Positions 46,834 through 60,262 of a stretch of DNA of 64,000 nucleotides are shown piece by piece (within the stretch, counting starts at the first letter, position 1; every line of letters begins with the position of its first letter). Under the pieces are notes generated by a model that was not told the DNA's origin, made no database searches, and saw only the letters and a program-made list of their open reading frames with translations. The DNA comes from Daucus carota subsp. sativus (Eukaryota; Streptophyta; Magnoliopsida; Apiales; Apiaceae), in NCBI RefSeq assembly GCF_001625215.2, contig NC_030387.2, positions 35,487,606-35,551,605 on the forward strand, read 5' to 3'. Both the position numbers and the translations under genes were made by a program.

Positions 46834-49397
46834 TACTTTTTTATGTGCAAACTATTGTTACTACTAATTATACCTGCTCTCGCTTTATGATTCAGTGCTT
46901 CCTAGGGTCCTGATGGTGCTGCTAGAACAAATATGAAGGACTCTTTGTTTTATGTATAATACAGTGATGCTAGTTTTTTTGATGCTTGGTTGAGTTCATT
47001 TTCTTCTCTCAAATTATGGTTACTTGTTGGATGTTTGTTTTCCCAGTCCTGATAATCTTAAGATTTATAACTGCGAAAAACCATTATACTAATTAAGAAT
47101 CAAATTTTATACGTTTTGTTACTTGAGTGAACTCGCGTCTCACTAGCCATTGCGCTGAAATCTAACTACAGATACATTTTTCAAGAGGAACACCATTGCC
47201 GGAAAGCTACTGTTCATGACCTTTGAGTTATTTCCATATTCGGTCACTCCCTCAGACCTCAGTGCCCCAGATTCTTTTAATCTATAACTATATCGATGAT
47301 TTTAGCTTTGTAATTATGGTTAACTAGCACTTCTCAATTCTCAGTAACAAAACTTCATTTGGCACAGCTATTGATCAGCTTGAAAAATCCGTATCAATAA
47401 ATTGCGTGTGGCAAGTCCTAGAACCAATAGGCAGATCATTGCAAAATTACCCATAGGCGTAGGACATGGTTTAGAGTTTAGACTGTGGAAAAGAGCAGAA
47501 TATGACTTTATAAAGTATGAAAATATCGAAAATGGATTTTAGCCAGGTAGACAAATTGGAATAAATTTATTCTCACACAAATTCACAGTTTTTCTACTAC
47601 CCTCCTTCACCTTGCAGTTAACTTTCACTTCACTAAGTCGGCCATAATTTTCCTTCAATAGGTTGATGCTGAATATTAAGATAAAAACAACATGCAGAGG
47701 ATGGTTTGTGGTATATACACGAAACTTCACAATAGATAGTACTTTAATTTCTCTCAAGTCATACATACTCAGATTCATTCATAAATTCCATTCACAAAGC
47801 CACGAGATCATAACTAAATCATCTTATACGTTATATGAACATAATGCAAGGTGTTACTGAACCTATCTCAGCCCGAGAACGTTAATTCATAACGTTACAT
47901 CATCTAGCACTAGGATCCCCAGAGTTTCCAGTTGTTTTCACAGGCCACCTTATATGGGTAAAAAAGTGAGTATAAACGCTAGGATACATCGTTTATGTGT
48001 GTTTTAAAAAAAAATTATAAATGTAAAATGATATCACATTATAAAGTGATATTTAGGACCTTATTTTCCGGATGTGATATTTGAGGCCTTATTTCTCCAA
48101 ATTGTGATACTAAGGATGAACACCCCTAAGAATCAAGTATCAGGTAAATAGCATGCATCAGTAATCACAGAGACCTGAGTGTTTCCAACAATCTGTTTCA
48201 TGTTGATGTTATAGAGTATAATTAAATAGGAAATTTTAGTTTTGATTATCTCAAAGACTTTGCTAGGGCGGCTTGATTTAATGAACAGCAGATGATTCTG
48301 AGGATTGAGAACAGAAAAGAGAGAAATATGATATGAGGAAGGCATTCTGATTTCATTAATGTCCCTCACTGAAACTTTCACTTCACCAAGTCAGCCAAAT
48401 TTTTTTTCCACTAATTAATGCCAAAGTTAAACAAGGGTAAACACATGAAACCTGACCATGAATGTTCTCCTACATATATTTCCTTTGTTCTTATGAGAAA
48501 CATGCTAATTTCATTTATATATTCTGTCCGCGCAGATCTGAATGGAATCAACCTTTATGTCGTATGAACGTATGTCAGGCACTATTGGATATATTTCAAC
48601 CCCGTAGGACTTCTCATACTTATTAATCAACAGCAGACACATAACTGAGCAGCTGACGATTCATGGTTCGTGTGAAGAAGCGAAATTGAAACATTTCTCT
48701 ACATTTTAATACTCCCCACGTTCGTATTTGTGGTTTTTGCTCACTTCACATCCACCATGTATAACATCACTGCATCAAGTTGATGTCTGCTATGAATATT
48801 CAATGATCAGTATCTGTCAGATTCATTGTATTCCCATTTCCACTTAGAAACAGACATCTAATAAGTAGCCACTCATCGTCCATTTAGATATCTCAGTTGT
48901 GCTAATCTGCAGGAATAATCTAGGAATTGTGTTCTCAAATCTCACATGTGTATGACTTTCTGAACTATACAGTCTTAAACTAAGACAAAAAGGAGGATGG
49001 CTACATCTCAAGAAACTCTTAACAATTAATTCAAGCTAAGATTTGGTACACTAATTAGTTTATCTGCAACTCACTAGTTGACAACTTGAGTTTTTTCCAA
49101 GTGAATATCTCACTTTCCACTCTCTCTGTATATAAGACATATATTCTTTAATGAGAGCAAGTGAGGCTGACTAGTTTCTTCACTTACTCAGAAATGTGGA
49201 ACTATACCAGAAAAGAAGTCAAAGAAATCCAGAAAAACATAAGTTTTTAGTGGCTCTGCCACTTAGAAATCTAGAGTAATATGGTTGATAGTTGCATCAT
49301 GCATCTCCTTACCTATGCAACTTTTTTCTGTTATAAATTGAGTTGACACACTGCTACTCCACTTAAGATATTGCATTGTACTTGTGCCACTAAAAAT
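46834..49397. other. Intergenic region upstream of the peroxidase gene
   Basis: No gene recognised. Two diverged blocks at about 47560-47720 and 48330-48460 share ctttcacttca(c/a)taagtc(a/g)gcca and neighbouring sequence, so an old direct duplication of promoter-like DNA is possible. TATA-like elements for the peroxidase occur at about 49127 (tgtatataag) and 49331 (ttataaattg). Confidence 0.4.
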
Positions 49398-50888
<1,491 letters not shown>

Positions 50889-51080
50889 AAGTAGCTGATC
50901 CCTCTGTCCAAATTATACCAAATAAAAATATGTATTAGAGTTGATTGAAAGTCCTTTGATATTATCCCATGCCAACCAAGTTATGTAATGCTATGCCAGT
51001 TTCTGAATTCATATCAGCTGTGTTATGGTACTGTGCACTTTTGCTTGTAATTTGTAGCATCCCAAGTTATGCATTAATCA

Positions 51081-51188
51081 CATAGCCCAATGATCGGTTT
51101 ATCCTCTATTCTCCAGGGAGACCCGGGTTCGACTTTGTTGAAAATTATAACTATACAACTAAAATGTTATTTGATCAACAAAAATAAC
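51081..51188 (+). mobile_element. Short SINE with target duplication
   Basis: About 108 bp flanked by tgcattaatca (51070-51080) and tgcattatca (51189-51198). It contains a tRNA-like promoter: an A-box-like tagcccaatgatcgg and, about 30 bp on, a B-box cccgggttcgac. It ends in an A-rich tail (aacaaaaataac). It lies about 190 bp beyond the peroxidase stop codon, upstream of the cyclophilin gene. Confidence 0.6.
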
Positions 51189-51631
51189 TGCATTATCATA
51201 TATCAACAGATCATCTGACACCTGCAAAATTAAATGAGAACAGAGATGTGTACATTACATGATAAGGTGTGTGAAAAAACATAAATTCTCAAAGAAAAGA
51301 AACATCAATTTAAATGACTGATCACCTGTGCAACTTAGCGGGCCCAGGCCTTAAAAAGCCCAAACCAGTATCAGACAAAATTGATGGTGGCCCGTGTGAA
51401 ATGATAGTGTCGTCTACTCTTTACACTGAAGTCAACCTCTCATCCAAAAAAGTCAAACATTTTCCCATATATAATAGCGTAATCTTTAAGCCACAAATCC
51501 TCTCAAATCCAACGGCTCACACTCTTCGAGTCCACACCACATCTCCTGCACCGCCGCTCCACCCTATCACACCCCACTCTATTTCAACCTCTCCTGGCTT
51601 CCAGATTACACTGTTCCCCCTTCCTCTCCAG

Positions 51632-51640
51632 TATAAAAAA
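51632..51640 (+). promoter_or_regulatory. TATA box of the cyclophilin-40 gene
   Basis: tataaaaaa lies 91 bp before the start codon at 51723, predicting a leader of roughly 60 nt. Confidence 0.6.
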
Positions 51641-51722
51641 ACACAGGGGGTTTTATTAGGGTTTTAAACACAAACATATACACACAAAAACCTTGTATCT
51701 ATCTATCTGTACTTTTATTACA

Positions 51723-54700
51723 ATGGCGAATCCTAGGTGTTTCATGGACATAAGCATAGGAGGGGACATTGAAGGGAGGATAGTGATAGAGCTGTACAAG
51801 GATGTTGTTCCTAAGACTGCTGAGAATTTTAGGGCACTTTGTACTGGTGAAAAGGGCATTGGTCCTGTTACTGGAGTTCCTCTTCACTTTAAGGTTGTTT
51901 CTTGAGACCCCATCTCACATTTTGTCTCTATGTATGTAGCTGTAGAGGAAAGTTTGTGTCTTTATGTTTCTTGATGTGTATGTGTGTTAATTCTTGTTTT
52001 AATGGATCTTGATGTGTTGAAATAGTGATATGGGGTGCCCCAAATGTGTGTTTGTGGATGTTTGGATGTGTTTTTTCTGCTTCTAAGGTGTTACATTATT
52101 GATTTATGGAGTAATGTTTTCAACGAGTCTGAATATTCTTGGAATTTGTTGGGTTACATAATTCTTGAAAGAAAATTTCAATATTATTATCTGTAAGAAA
52201 TTGATTGCATGCATTGTATTCAGAAGATTAATTGTAAGTGTCACAGAAAAAATTATACAAGATTTCCACTCTTCTCTGTTCTGCTAATTTGGAACCCTCT
52301 ATTTTTCTATGGGCAGCGGTCTCTGGCATACATATGCCAGGGACTGTTTACCCTACCCACAGTTCGTGGGCCATTGGATGAATATCCTAACGGCCAGGAT
52401 TATAACCTACGTCCAGCGCTTTTTTAGCACCGCTGGACGGGGTCTTTTTCCCCGTCCAGCGGTAAAAAAGTGCTGGACATATTAAACTTTTGTTTTAATC
52501 CTGGCCGCTGGATATTCATCCAACGGCTGGGAAACTGATTGTTGGTTAACAGCTCCGTGGCATACGTATGCCAGGGACCTGGACCCTTTTTCTATATGCA
52601 ATATTACTTTAGAAGCATCAAACCTAATTATGCTTTACTGTGGCTATAAATAATGTGAAGTATGTAAATACTTAATTATCCCTAGATATGACTAGAAGTT
52701 CAAGAAACTGTGAGGGGATAAGCTCCACCAAGTGAGGGTTTGTACAAGCTGTCTTTTTATAATTCGGAAGGTTTTCTTTTAATCCTGAAATTTGTTTTAG
52801 GATTTATATCTCTCATGTGAATGTCAATTATATCTTGGTATACATAACAGGGTTCCTGCTTTCATCGCATAATCAGAGGCTTTATGGTACAAGGAGGTGA
52901 CTTATCTGCTCGGAACGGAACAGGTGGAGAATCTATCTACGGGTTGAAGTTTGAAGATGAAAACTTTGAGTTAAAACACGAGAGAAAAGGGATGTTATCC
53001 ATGGCTAACTCGGGTCCTAATACCAATGGTTCTCAGTTTTTCATAACCACTACTCGCACCACACATCTGGATGGAAAGCATGTTGTGTTTGGTAGAGTCA
53101 TCAAAGGAATGGGGGTTGTTCGTTCAATGGAACATGTCATTACTGGAGATAATGATACTCCTACTTTGGATGTTATTGTGGAAGACTGTGGTGAGCTTCC
53201 TGAGGGAGCAGATGATGGGGTTTGCAACTTCTTTAAAGACGGTGATATGTATCCTGATTGGCCAGCTGACTTGGAGGAAAAATCTGATGATGTTTCCTGG
53301 TGGATGAGTACTGCAGACTTAATTAAAAGTTTCGGAAATGAACAGTTCAAGGTAGATGCCTTAACTTTTCCAGATGTTTAAGCATAGCATGAGTTGTATT
53401 TATAAATCTTACTTCTGTTTTGTCTCCTTTTTAGTTTCTTTCTGAAGAATTTTTTGCTATAAAACTTTTAGATACAAGTGTATATCTAGCTAGTCATATA
53501 ATCTGACTGCATGAAAGCAATACGTACTATGTGTCCTATAAATGGTCATATTCTTGTTATTAGTTCTAGATCAAAGTGCTGTTTTTGTTACAGAAGCAAG
53601 ACTATAAAATGGCACTCAAAAAGTATCACAAAGCTCTTCGCTACGTGGACGTGTGTTGGGAGAAGGAAGAAATTGATCAAGGTGTGATGCACATTCATAA
53701 GGATCCATTGTAGTGTTATTTTAACTTCATCTGTTTTGTGTTGATCTCTTATGCATTATTTGTGCTATTGACAGACAAAAGTAATTCTCTAAGGAAAACA
53801 AAGTCTCAAATATTTACAAACAGCTCTGTAAGTTTCCTGTCATACTTGGAGCTCTGTAATTAGTTTGATGAATAACGAGTGACTGATATATTGTTCTTTC
53901 AGTTAATGATATTTAGTTAAAAAGCAGGGTCTTTAAGCACATAATGCAAGCTTTTTTCCACTAACAAAAACTTTGAAGAAGTCTAATTTGTTATTTAAAA
54001 CAATACTGATTATGACTAATGTTGTCTGTGGCTGGTAGTCATTTGAAATTTTTTGATATAGTTTTCCTACATAATGTTTCTCTGATATCGTACTGTGTGA
54101 GGGGTACCTCTTTCTTCAAAGTTTCTGCACGTTATATAAGTAATGAAACAATTGGAAGGGGAAAATTAAAGTTGAATGATTTCTAAAGTCTTAGATTGAA
54201 CATTCTGGAAAAAATTTCTTGGTTTATCAGAGAAAATAGCTAAAAGTTCAGACATTATTACAATTTGAAGGGCGAGAAGGGTGGTTTGAAATGGTTTGAT
54301 ATGCGATGCAAGTTGATTTAGAATAACCACCCATATTGTCTTTTTAGGGTGACCAGTAATGATATGTATTGAGCATGTTAGTGTGCAAGCATTCTCATCT
54401 TCTATTAGTACAACAGTCAAACTACTGTGATGTAGTATAACTTGTTAAATTTTCTCTGGTTTTTATGCATATATATATCAACTTGTCTGCTAATGCTTTA
54501 GGTGCTCTCGTATTACTTAAACTTACTTGGTCTGTCCATTTGACATACAATATGTGACATCTCTGATTTAGGCCTGCAAATTAAAATTGGGGGATTTGCA
54601 AGGAGCATTGTTGGATGCAGACTTTGCGATCCGTGATGCAGAGGATAATGTTAAAGCTTATTTTCGCCAAGGACAGGTTAGTTAGTTAACTGATATTCTG

Positions 54701-57437
54701 CTGAGTTGGTTATGGTGCATCGTTGCATAATTACTCACCAAGACTTCCCAAATAATCTGTCTTTGTATTGTTAAACTGTGACAGCTGCACTTGTGGTGAA
54801 ACATTTATTCAATTTATAATCATTGATCTTTGTTTAGAGTTCTATTGTCGCTGCACCCGTATCCTTGCTTCTTAGCTAGCATCCTAACAAAGACAACTCG
54901 TTTTTTAATCGTGTGAAGTTGAAATATAATGAATAAGTTTTCACTTCCTATTTTTAATTTCATAAATTGTAGGGCCATAAACTAAATGCAGCTCACCTAT
55001 CCTATTATTACTATATGTGATATAGGACAGGGGTAGGTAATGGGTAAAAACAAGGGGGTAAAGGCTTATTTCCGCAGAAAATCAGCAAAAAACACGCATA
55101 ATCTGCAGACTATATGCAGCTCACCTATCCTATTATTACTATATGTGATAAAAGACGGGTGGGTAATGGGTAAAAACAAGGGGGTAAAGGCCTATGTCCG
55201 CAGAAAATCAGCAAAATACACACAAAATCCACATATTCAGTTCATATAATTCAACGTCATTGATTACTGAAGATTACAACTGTTTATATAAGAATCCCTG
55301 AACTTGGTGAACAAGTAAGGTCCTAAAAATATGCAAACTAGTCCTAATTATAACTACTACCTAGTAACTCTCTATTACTATAAATTAATAAAGCTCATCA
55401 TTATCTGTTCTAATATATATTTGAAGTAAATTAATCATAACTAATTTTTCGCTGTGTAGTTTTAGGCATTTTTCCAGTTAGACAATTATTTAGATGACCT
55501 GCCTAGTTTCTATTCTTTGGTATGCTGTTGTTGCTTATCTTCTGATTGTTTGTGATGTAGAATTTCACTTTACACCTGGAAGTAAAATTTACCATTTGTC
55601 TTGCATGTTTTAGCATTGTTAGTTATTTATGCATTAATACAGTTTTTTTGTGGTCCTCTATTGACTGATTTCCTGTTATGCAAGAAATTTGAAGTGTTAC
55701 TTGTCTTCGCGTGTAGTTATAATCATGTGCATAATGATGTTTCTGACATCATTTAGTAGCGCTTTCAAGTTTGCTGACTTGTTGATGCAAGCTGTTTCAT
55801 AATGTACTGTTTTATTCTGAATTCACCAGGCATACATGGCTCTTAATGATATCGATGCTGCAGTTGAAAGTTTTAAGAAGGCTTTGGCGTTGGAACCTAA
55901 TGATGGTCAGTTTGTGAAATCTTTAATTATACTATTGTCATATATATCGTTGTTTCTACTATTTTTTGTTGTAACAAACTGATAAAATCTCGAAAAGTTT
56001 TGACTCTCTGGTTGCAATCTAGCAATTATGTTCTTTGGTACTAGTATTGAACCTGTAATCATGTGATTTATGTGTATTATGTTAGTTGTACAACTACTTG
56101 TCTGTGGCTCCTGAAGGGCAGTGGACAGGAAATGGAGTAGGTTCTCTTACATATGATGTCAAGGACATAGGTCTAGCTTGATACTATGAAATAAAGATTG
56201 CTGAATGCGCAGGTAGTCCTGAACAATTCTGTCAAAGTTGGTTGTACAGCTACTTGTTCATTGCTCCTGAAGGGCAGTGACCAGGAAATCGAGTAGGTTG
56301 TTGTGGTCCAGCTTGTTACTATGAAATAAAAATTGCTTAATGCGCAAGTAGTCTTGAACAATTAACACCTTTGTCTGTAACTCATGGTCAATGAAAATGA
56401 TGTCTGTATGTAGCTTGAATACACAAAATAAACACAGTGCTTAATTGATTATTTGTAAATAAAATAGTGGAACAAAAAAACTCAAGTTATAGGCTTAAAC
56501 CTGTGATTTGAATAAAGAAGTCAATAAGTCATCTCTGCACCACCCATAGCCTAGATATTTTTATTCTTTCTATTAGCTTGTTTGTCTACGAAAGAAATAT
56601 GGATGCTGAGATAAGGGGGTTAGTCCTTTTGGTGCTATTAATGACTAATGAGCTCTCTTCTCTTGTCATTGTGCAGGTGGCATAAAGAAGGAGCTTGCCG
56701 CTGCCAATAGAAAAGTGAGTGGCTCCAGTTTCTTAGACTTCATTTTTTTCACATATCTCTATTTTGTCTAAAAAGAAGCTTTATTCGAACTTGTTTATTT
56801 GAACTTGATCTTTTAATTTACATTTATGTGGAATGTTTTCTAAAAAGAAGCTTTAGGGGGTGTTTGGATGGTTGGTGGGAATGGGAATCGGGTATGGGAA
56901 AGGGTAACCCAAGGGGTGTGCAAGGAATGATTTACCCTCCGAGAGGGAATGAGTTTCCCATTCCACACAAAAATTTTGCTAATCCAAACACAATGTATGG
57001 ATATGAGGTTCCGATTCCCGTTGACTGGGCTCATTAACCATGAACCAAACGCCCCGTTGGATGTTACGTTTTGTTCAAAAAAATATTTACTGTTGGGACT
57101 TGTTTATTCGAACTTGATCTTTTAGATTACATCTTTATGTGGAATGCTATCATTGTCTAGGTTGATGATTCCGAGAGTATTGTGGGGTTTAGTGATTACC
57201 TACAAATATCACAATTATCATGGAAAATTTAAATTATTAACTAGGAGTTTGAAATATACCGTACTACAAGAGTTGCAGAAATGTTCTTACAGAAGCTATA
57301 CTTTGTGAGTAAAAACAGTGTTGGATCTTTGTAACATTTTATACTGAACATTGTGCGGGATTTTTTTAATATATAATGTGCAGATTGCTGATAGGCGTGA
57401 CCGGGAGAAGAAAGCCTACTCCAGAATGTTCAAGTAG
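51723..57437 (+). CDS. CYP40: Cyclophilin-40 (SQUINT-type) peptidyl-prolyl isomerase
   Basis: Eight exons: 51723-51893, 52851-53351, 53594-53681, 53775-53827, 54572-54676, 55830-55905, 56677-56714, 57384-57437. They give 361 residues, the length I recall for Arabidopsis CYP40/SQUINT. Residues 1 to about 175 form the cyclophilin domain, with catalytic [14 protein letters not shown] (Arg63) and SQFFITT. His129 ([12 protein letters not shown]) replaces the cyclosporin-contact Trp, as in other CYP40 proteins. A linker with [13 protein letters not shown] leads to three TPR motifs (about 220-335) that dock the MEEVD tail of HSP90. The C-terminal helix ends KKAYSRMFK. The protein is an HSP90 co-chaperone that promotes AGO1 loading and miRNA action in plants. 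Several introns carry repeats: a fold-back MITE in intron 1, tandem duplications in introns 5 and 6, and a MITE in intron 7. Confidence 0.96.
52311..52586. mobile_element. Fold-back MITE with 9-bp target duplication (MULE-like) in CYP40 intron 1
   Basis: 276 bp flanked by tttttctat at 52302-52310 and 52587-52595. Almost the whole element is one inverted repeat: ggtctctggcatacatatgc matches the inverse of gtatgccagggacc, ggatgaatatcc/ggatattcatcc match, and the centre pairs ccgctggacgggg with ccccgtccagcgg. Each end also carries a small palindrome, tggcatacatatgcca. The 9-bp duplication points to Mutator-like elements. A half copy lies at about 60152-60262. Confidence 0.85.
54988..55235. repeat. 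128-bp tandem duplication in CYP40 intron 5
   Basis: gcagctcacctatcctatta starts at 54988 and again at 55116; both copies continue through gggtaaaaacaagggggtaa and ccgcagaaaatcagcaaaa with few differences. The duplication is intronic and does not reach splice sites. Confidence 0.8.
56085..56370. repeat. Imperfect tandem duplication in CYP40 intron 6
   Basis: Two units of about 145 bp share gttgtaca(a/g)ctacttg, gctcctgaagggcagtg, atactatgaaataaa(g/a)attg and aatgcgca(g/a)gtagt. They are more diverged than the intron 5 duplication, hence older. Confidence 0.7.
56856..57055. mobile_element. MITE (ggygtttgg ends) in CYP40 intron 7
   Basis: 200 bp bounded by gggggtgtttggatgg and the inverse ccaaacgcccc; related to 1490-1700. 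A direct repeat of about 46 bp flanks it (cttgtttatttgaacttgat near 56789 and cttgtttattcgaacttgat near 57098), which is longer than any normal target duplication, so local duplication occurred too. Confidence 0.7.
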
Positions 57438-57442
57438 AGTTC

Positions 57443-58057
57443 AGGTAGTTTCTGTTTGCTGGATACTTGTGTTCTCTGATTCCGTATTATACTTAATTGG
57501 TTTGCTGAATATTCTTCTGGGATTTCCCAAGAGAAATGTCCTCTTTTTAATATTTAGTACTTTCCAAAAAGATTCTAGTAATACCCTGATATAAATTGAA
57601 AAGCTGCAAGTTCACGATGTATATTGATAATATATGTCATGAATAATTTGTCTCTAATCTTTGTATATCGGAAGGAGAGAAATGATTCTAGTAGAATAGA
57701 TTTTCTCTAATTTCAGTGTATGTGAGTAAATGTTTTTTTTTAATCAATATTCCAAAGTAACGGATGTTTATTTTGGTTACGGCCGCATACTGCAATCTCT
57801 TTGTTTTGTGTATTGTCCAGCAAGCAGATATCTATACAATGTGAATGAACTTAAATTTGGCATTTCACAATTCAGGTTACTTTGGATAGTGGTAGGCTTC
57901 TCAAGTGCAGACAATCGGCTTATAGAAAGCATCGGGTATTATATTTCATTCACTGTTTTAGTTATATCTGTTGTAAGCTGATCAGATTAAAAGCTAGGTG
58001 CTCCCTTGTATGGACTATAGTTTCATTCTGATGTAATATTTTTCTCTTTCTTGCAGG
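57443..58057 (+). other. Possible CYP40 3' UTR intron
   Basis: GTTCAG/GTAGTTTC five bases after the stop codon and TTCTTGCAG/GTTTTG near 58057 would remove about 615 bp. The spacing and consensus are good, but only transcript data could confirm it. Confidence 0.35.
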
Positions 58058-58517
58058 TTTTGTAGATGATTGAAACATGAAGTTGCTTTTAAGACAATAC
58101 GATAAACTCAATGTTTGAGCCATTTTTGTTCCAAACATTTTGTCAACCTAGGTTGTAGCATCTATTGCAGACTTTAGACCAAAATTGCACTATTATTGAT
58201 AAATGAGAGATCATCAGAACGTTTTGTTATCTTGCACTTGTGGATGGTTCTCATGTGAACATATGTAGATGATAATTCTTCCTGCACCTATTCCAGTATT
58301 CCTGTTTTACTAATCGCCTATTCGCTATTGGTCTTATTAGTTTTGAATTCTGCTAAATTTTGCCGTCACTTCTGCTTGAGTGTTGAAACCGTTGATGCCT
58401 TCTTTGCTGCAGATGTGGTCCTTGTACCTTATTATTATGTGTTTCTTGCAAGATCAGATTCACTTTTTTCTTTTGCTGTTTCTTTGTGTGGACCCAGCTT
58501 CGTTGTATAAATGAATA

Positions 58518-58800
58518 CTCCCTCCGTCCCTCCCATTTCTTATCAAATGGGTTGGGCACGGAGGTTAAGAAATATGAATAAAGTAGTGGAAAAGAGATAG
58601 AAAAGTGGGTGAAGTGGTGGGACCTATTGATTTTTAATGTATAAAAAGAAGATAGGGGAGTAAAAGTAGTGTGAAAAGGAAAAAAAAAAGTGTAGAAGTT
58701 GTGGGACCCATTGATTATTTTTGGTAAGTTTTGAAATATAAAGAATTGGATGGGACACCCCAAAAAGGAAAGTGTAAAGAAATGGAAGGGACGGAGGGAG
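58518..58800. mobile_element. Stowaway-like MITE, intact
   Basis: 283 bp with ends ctccctccgtccctcccatttctt and, inverted, ctccctccgtcccttccatttctt, flanked by TA at 58516-58517 and 58801-58802. This is the classic mariner/Stowaway structure. Confidence 0.9.
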
Positions 58801-58813
58801 TACATTTTATTTT

Positions 58814-59900
58814 GAGTCAATTGTATTTGGCACTCCTACACTTGGGCCAAAAACACTTTAATATGTAACTTTTTGGAAATTGCATTTCGCAACTCATTGG
58901 TATTGTTTATGCTGCCCTTTCCGTCAACCGCCATTTAAAGCACCCTTTCCGTTAACCGCCGTTAAATATTCATGTTTAATGGTATTTAAGTAGGGGTATA
59001 ATAGGAAATGTCATTTTTAATGGACTTTTTCTCCCATTTTACAGTATATATGTTTTAAATATGTTTATATGAGTCATTTATGATTTAATATCAGATTAGT
59101 ACATGTACAGAGAATTTGGACTAAATGCGATGACGAGAGTTGAGTGTTGTCCCTGTTATGGATTGTTAGTTCACATCAAACTGAAGTTATAGTCCGAATT
59201 TTGATTAATTTTGTGTGATGGGAAAACAAAAACTAGTCGTAAAGGAAAGGGGAACCCCTTTTTGAATGTATACATGTTAAATTGAAGGTTTTCTATGTAC
59301 AGTAAGTTCTGCAGACAATTGCTTTCTGTACCTGCAATTTTGTAAAATTTTAAACAATGAAAAATTATGACAAACAAGCACATGACTTGAAAGGAACATC
59401 TAAATTTCCTCAGCAAGTATCATTCAACCTTTGCCCATCCCTTGTATCATTTTTATCTTGACTTTTGAGTGGTCCTTGGATATGAGATTCATATATATGA
59501 CTCATCTTTGTCGCTTTGTTTCCAAATACCTCTTGTTTTCTTTGTAATCGGAGTCATGACTGGAACACGCCCAACAATTGCCGAACCATGACCTTTCAGA
59601 CCAGTAAATTTTGCTGGATTGTTAGTCATTAGGCTCATGTGTGAAATTCAGTTTTATGCTCATGCGTAGCGGGCAAAAATTACTAGTATACTATAAAATG
59701 GGGGAAGAAGACCGTTGAAACTGGGTTTTCTCATTTTAACCCTACTTAAGTAACGTTAAACATGAATATTTAACGGTGACCGGTGAAAATGATGCAGAAT
59801 GCAGCGCACAAATTACCGGGTTGTGAAATGTAATTTTCAAAGGTTTGTATACTAAAATGTCTTTGGGTTCAAGCGTAGTGGTGTGATATGCAATTAACTC
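58814..59900. mobile_element. Nonautonomous MULE with long terminal inverted repeats
   Basis: 1,087 bp flanked by the 9-bp duplication ttttatttt at 58805-58813 and 59901-59909. The ends gagtcaattgtatttggcac and, inverted, gagttaattgcatatcacac begin inverted repeats of roughly 180 bp, both including gttaaatattcatgtttaa and ttaagtagggt. The roughly 700-bp interior (59,010-59,700) is not inverted and encodes no transposase. It may be captured host DNA, as in Pack-MULEs, but I could not recognise a parent gene. Confidence 0.85.
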
Positions 59901-60151
59901 TTTTATTTTCTATAATTCATATTGCTATCACTTTTTCAAATATTTATTGTGTTTTGTGTCCTTGTTAAAGGAGGTAATCCCTTAATCTCTCTTGTCAAAA
60001 CAAGATGTTGAGGGAACCAGTTTGATCCTTGGTAAGAACTAAGAAGTAAAACGCGTGTTTTAAAATGTTTGTTGTTGAGATGTACAAAAATTGATCACAT
60101 AGTGCTCTTGCCTGGAGTATGAACTGAAGTTCTATTCTTAATATTAAGAAA

Positions 60152-60262
60152 TGGGCAGCAGTCCCTGGCATACATATGCCCGGGACTGTTTACCGAACAC
60201 ACAGTCCTATGACCGTTGGATGAATATCCAGCGGCCAGGATTATAACTTACGTCCAACGTGA
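60152..60262. mobile_element. Half copy of the fold-back MITE
   Basis: The sequence gggcagcagtccctggcata through ccaggattataacttacgtc matches the left half of the element at 52311-52586, then diverges at about 60262. The right half is missing, so this is a truncated copy. It lies directly before the F-box fragment. Confidence 0.75.

Noticed and set aside
47539-48381. Two minus-strand open frames of about 80 codons
   Set aside because: Low-complexity hydrophobic translations from AT-rich DNA without splice or family support.
55040-55249. 69-codon open frame with internal repeat ([10 protein letters not shown] twice)
   Set aside because: The repeat is just the 128-bp intronic tandem duplication in CYP40.
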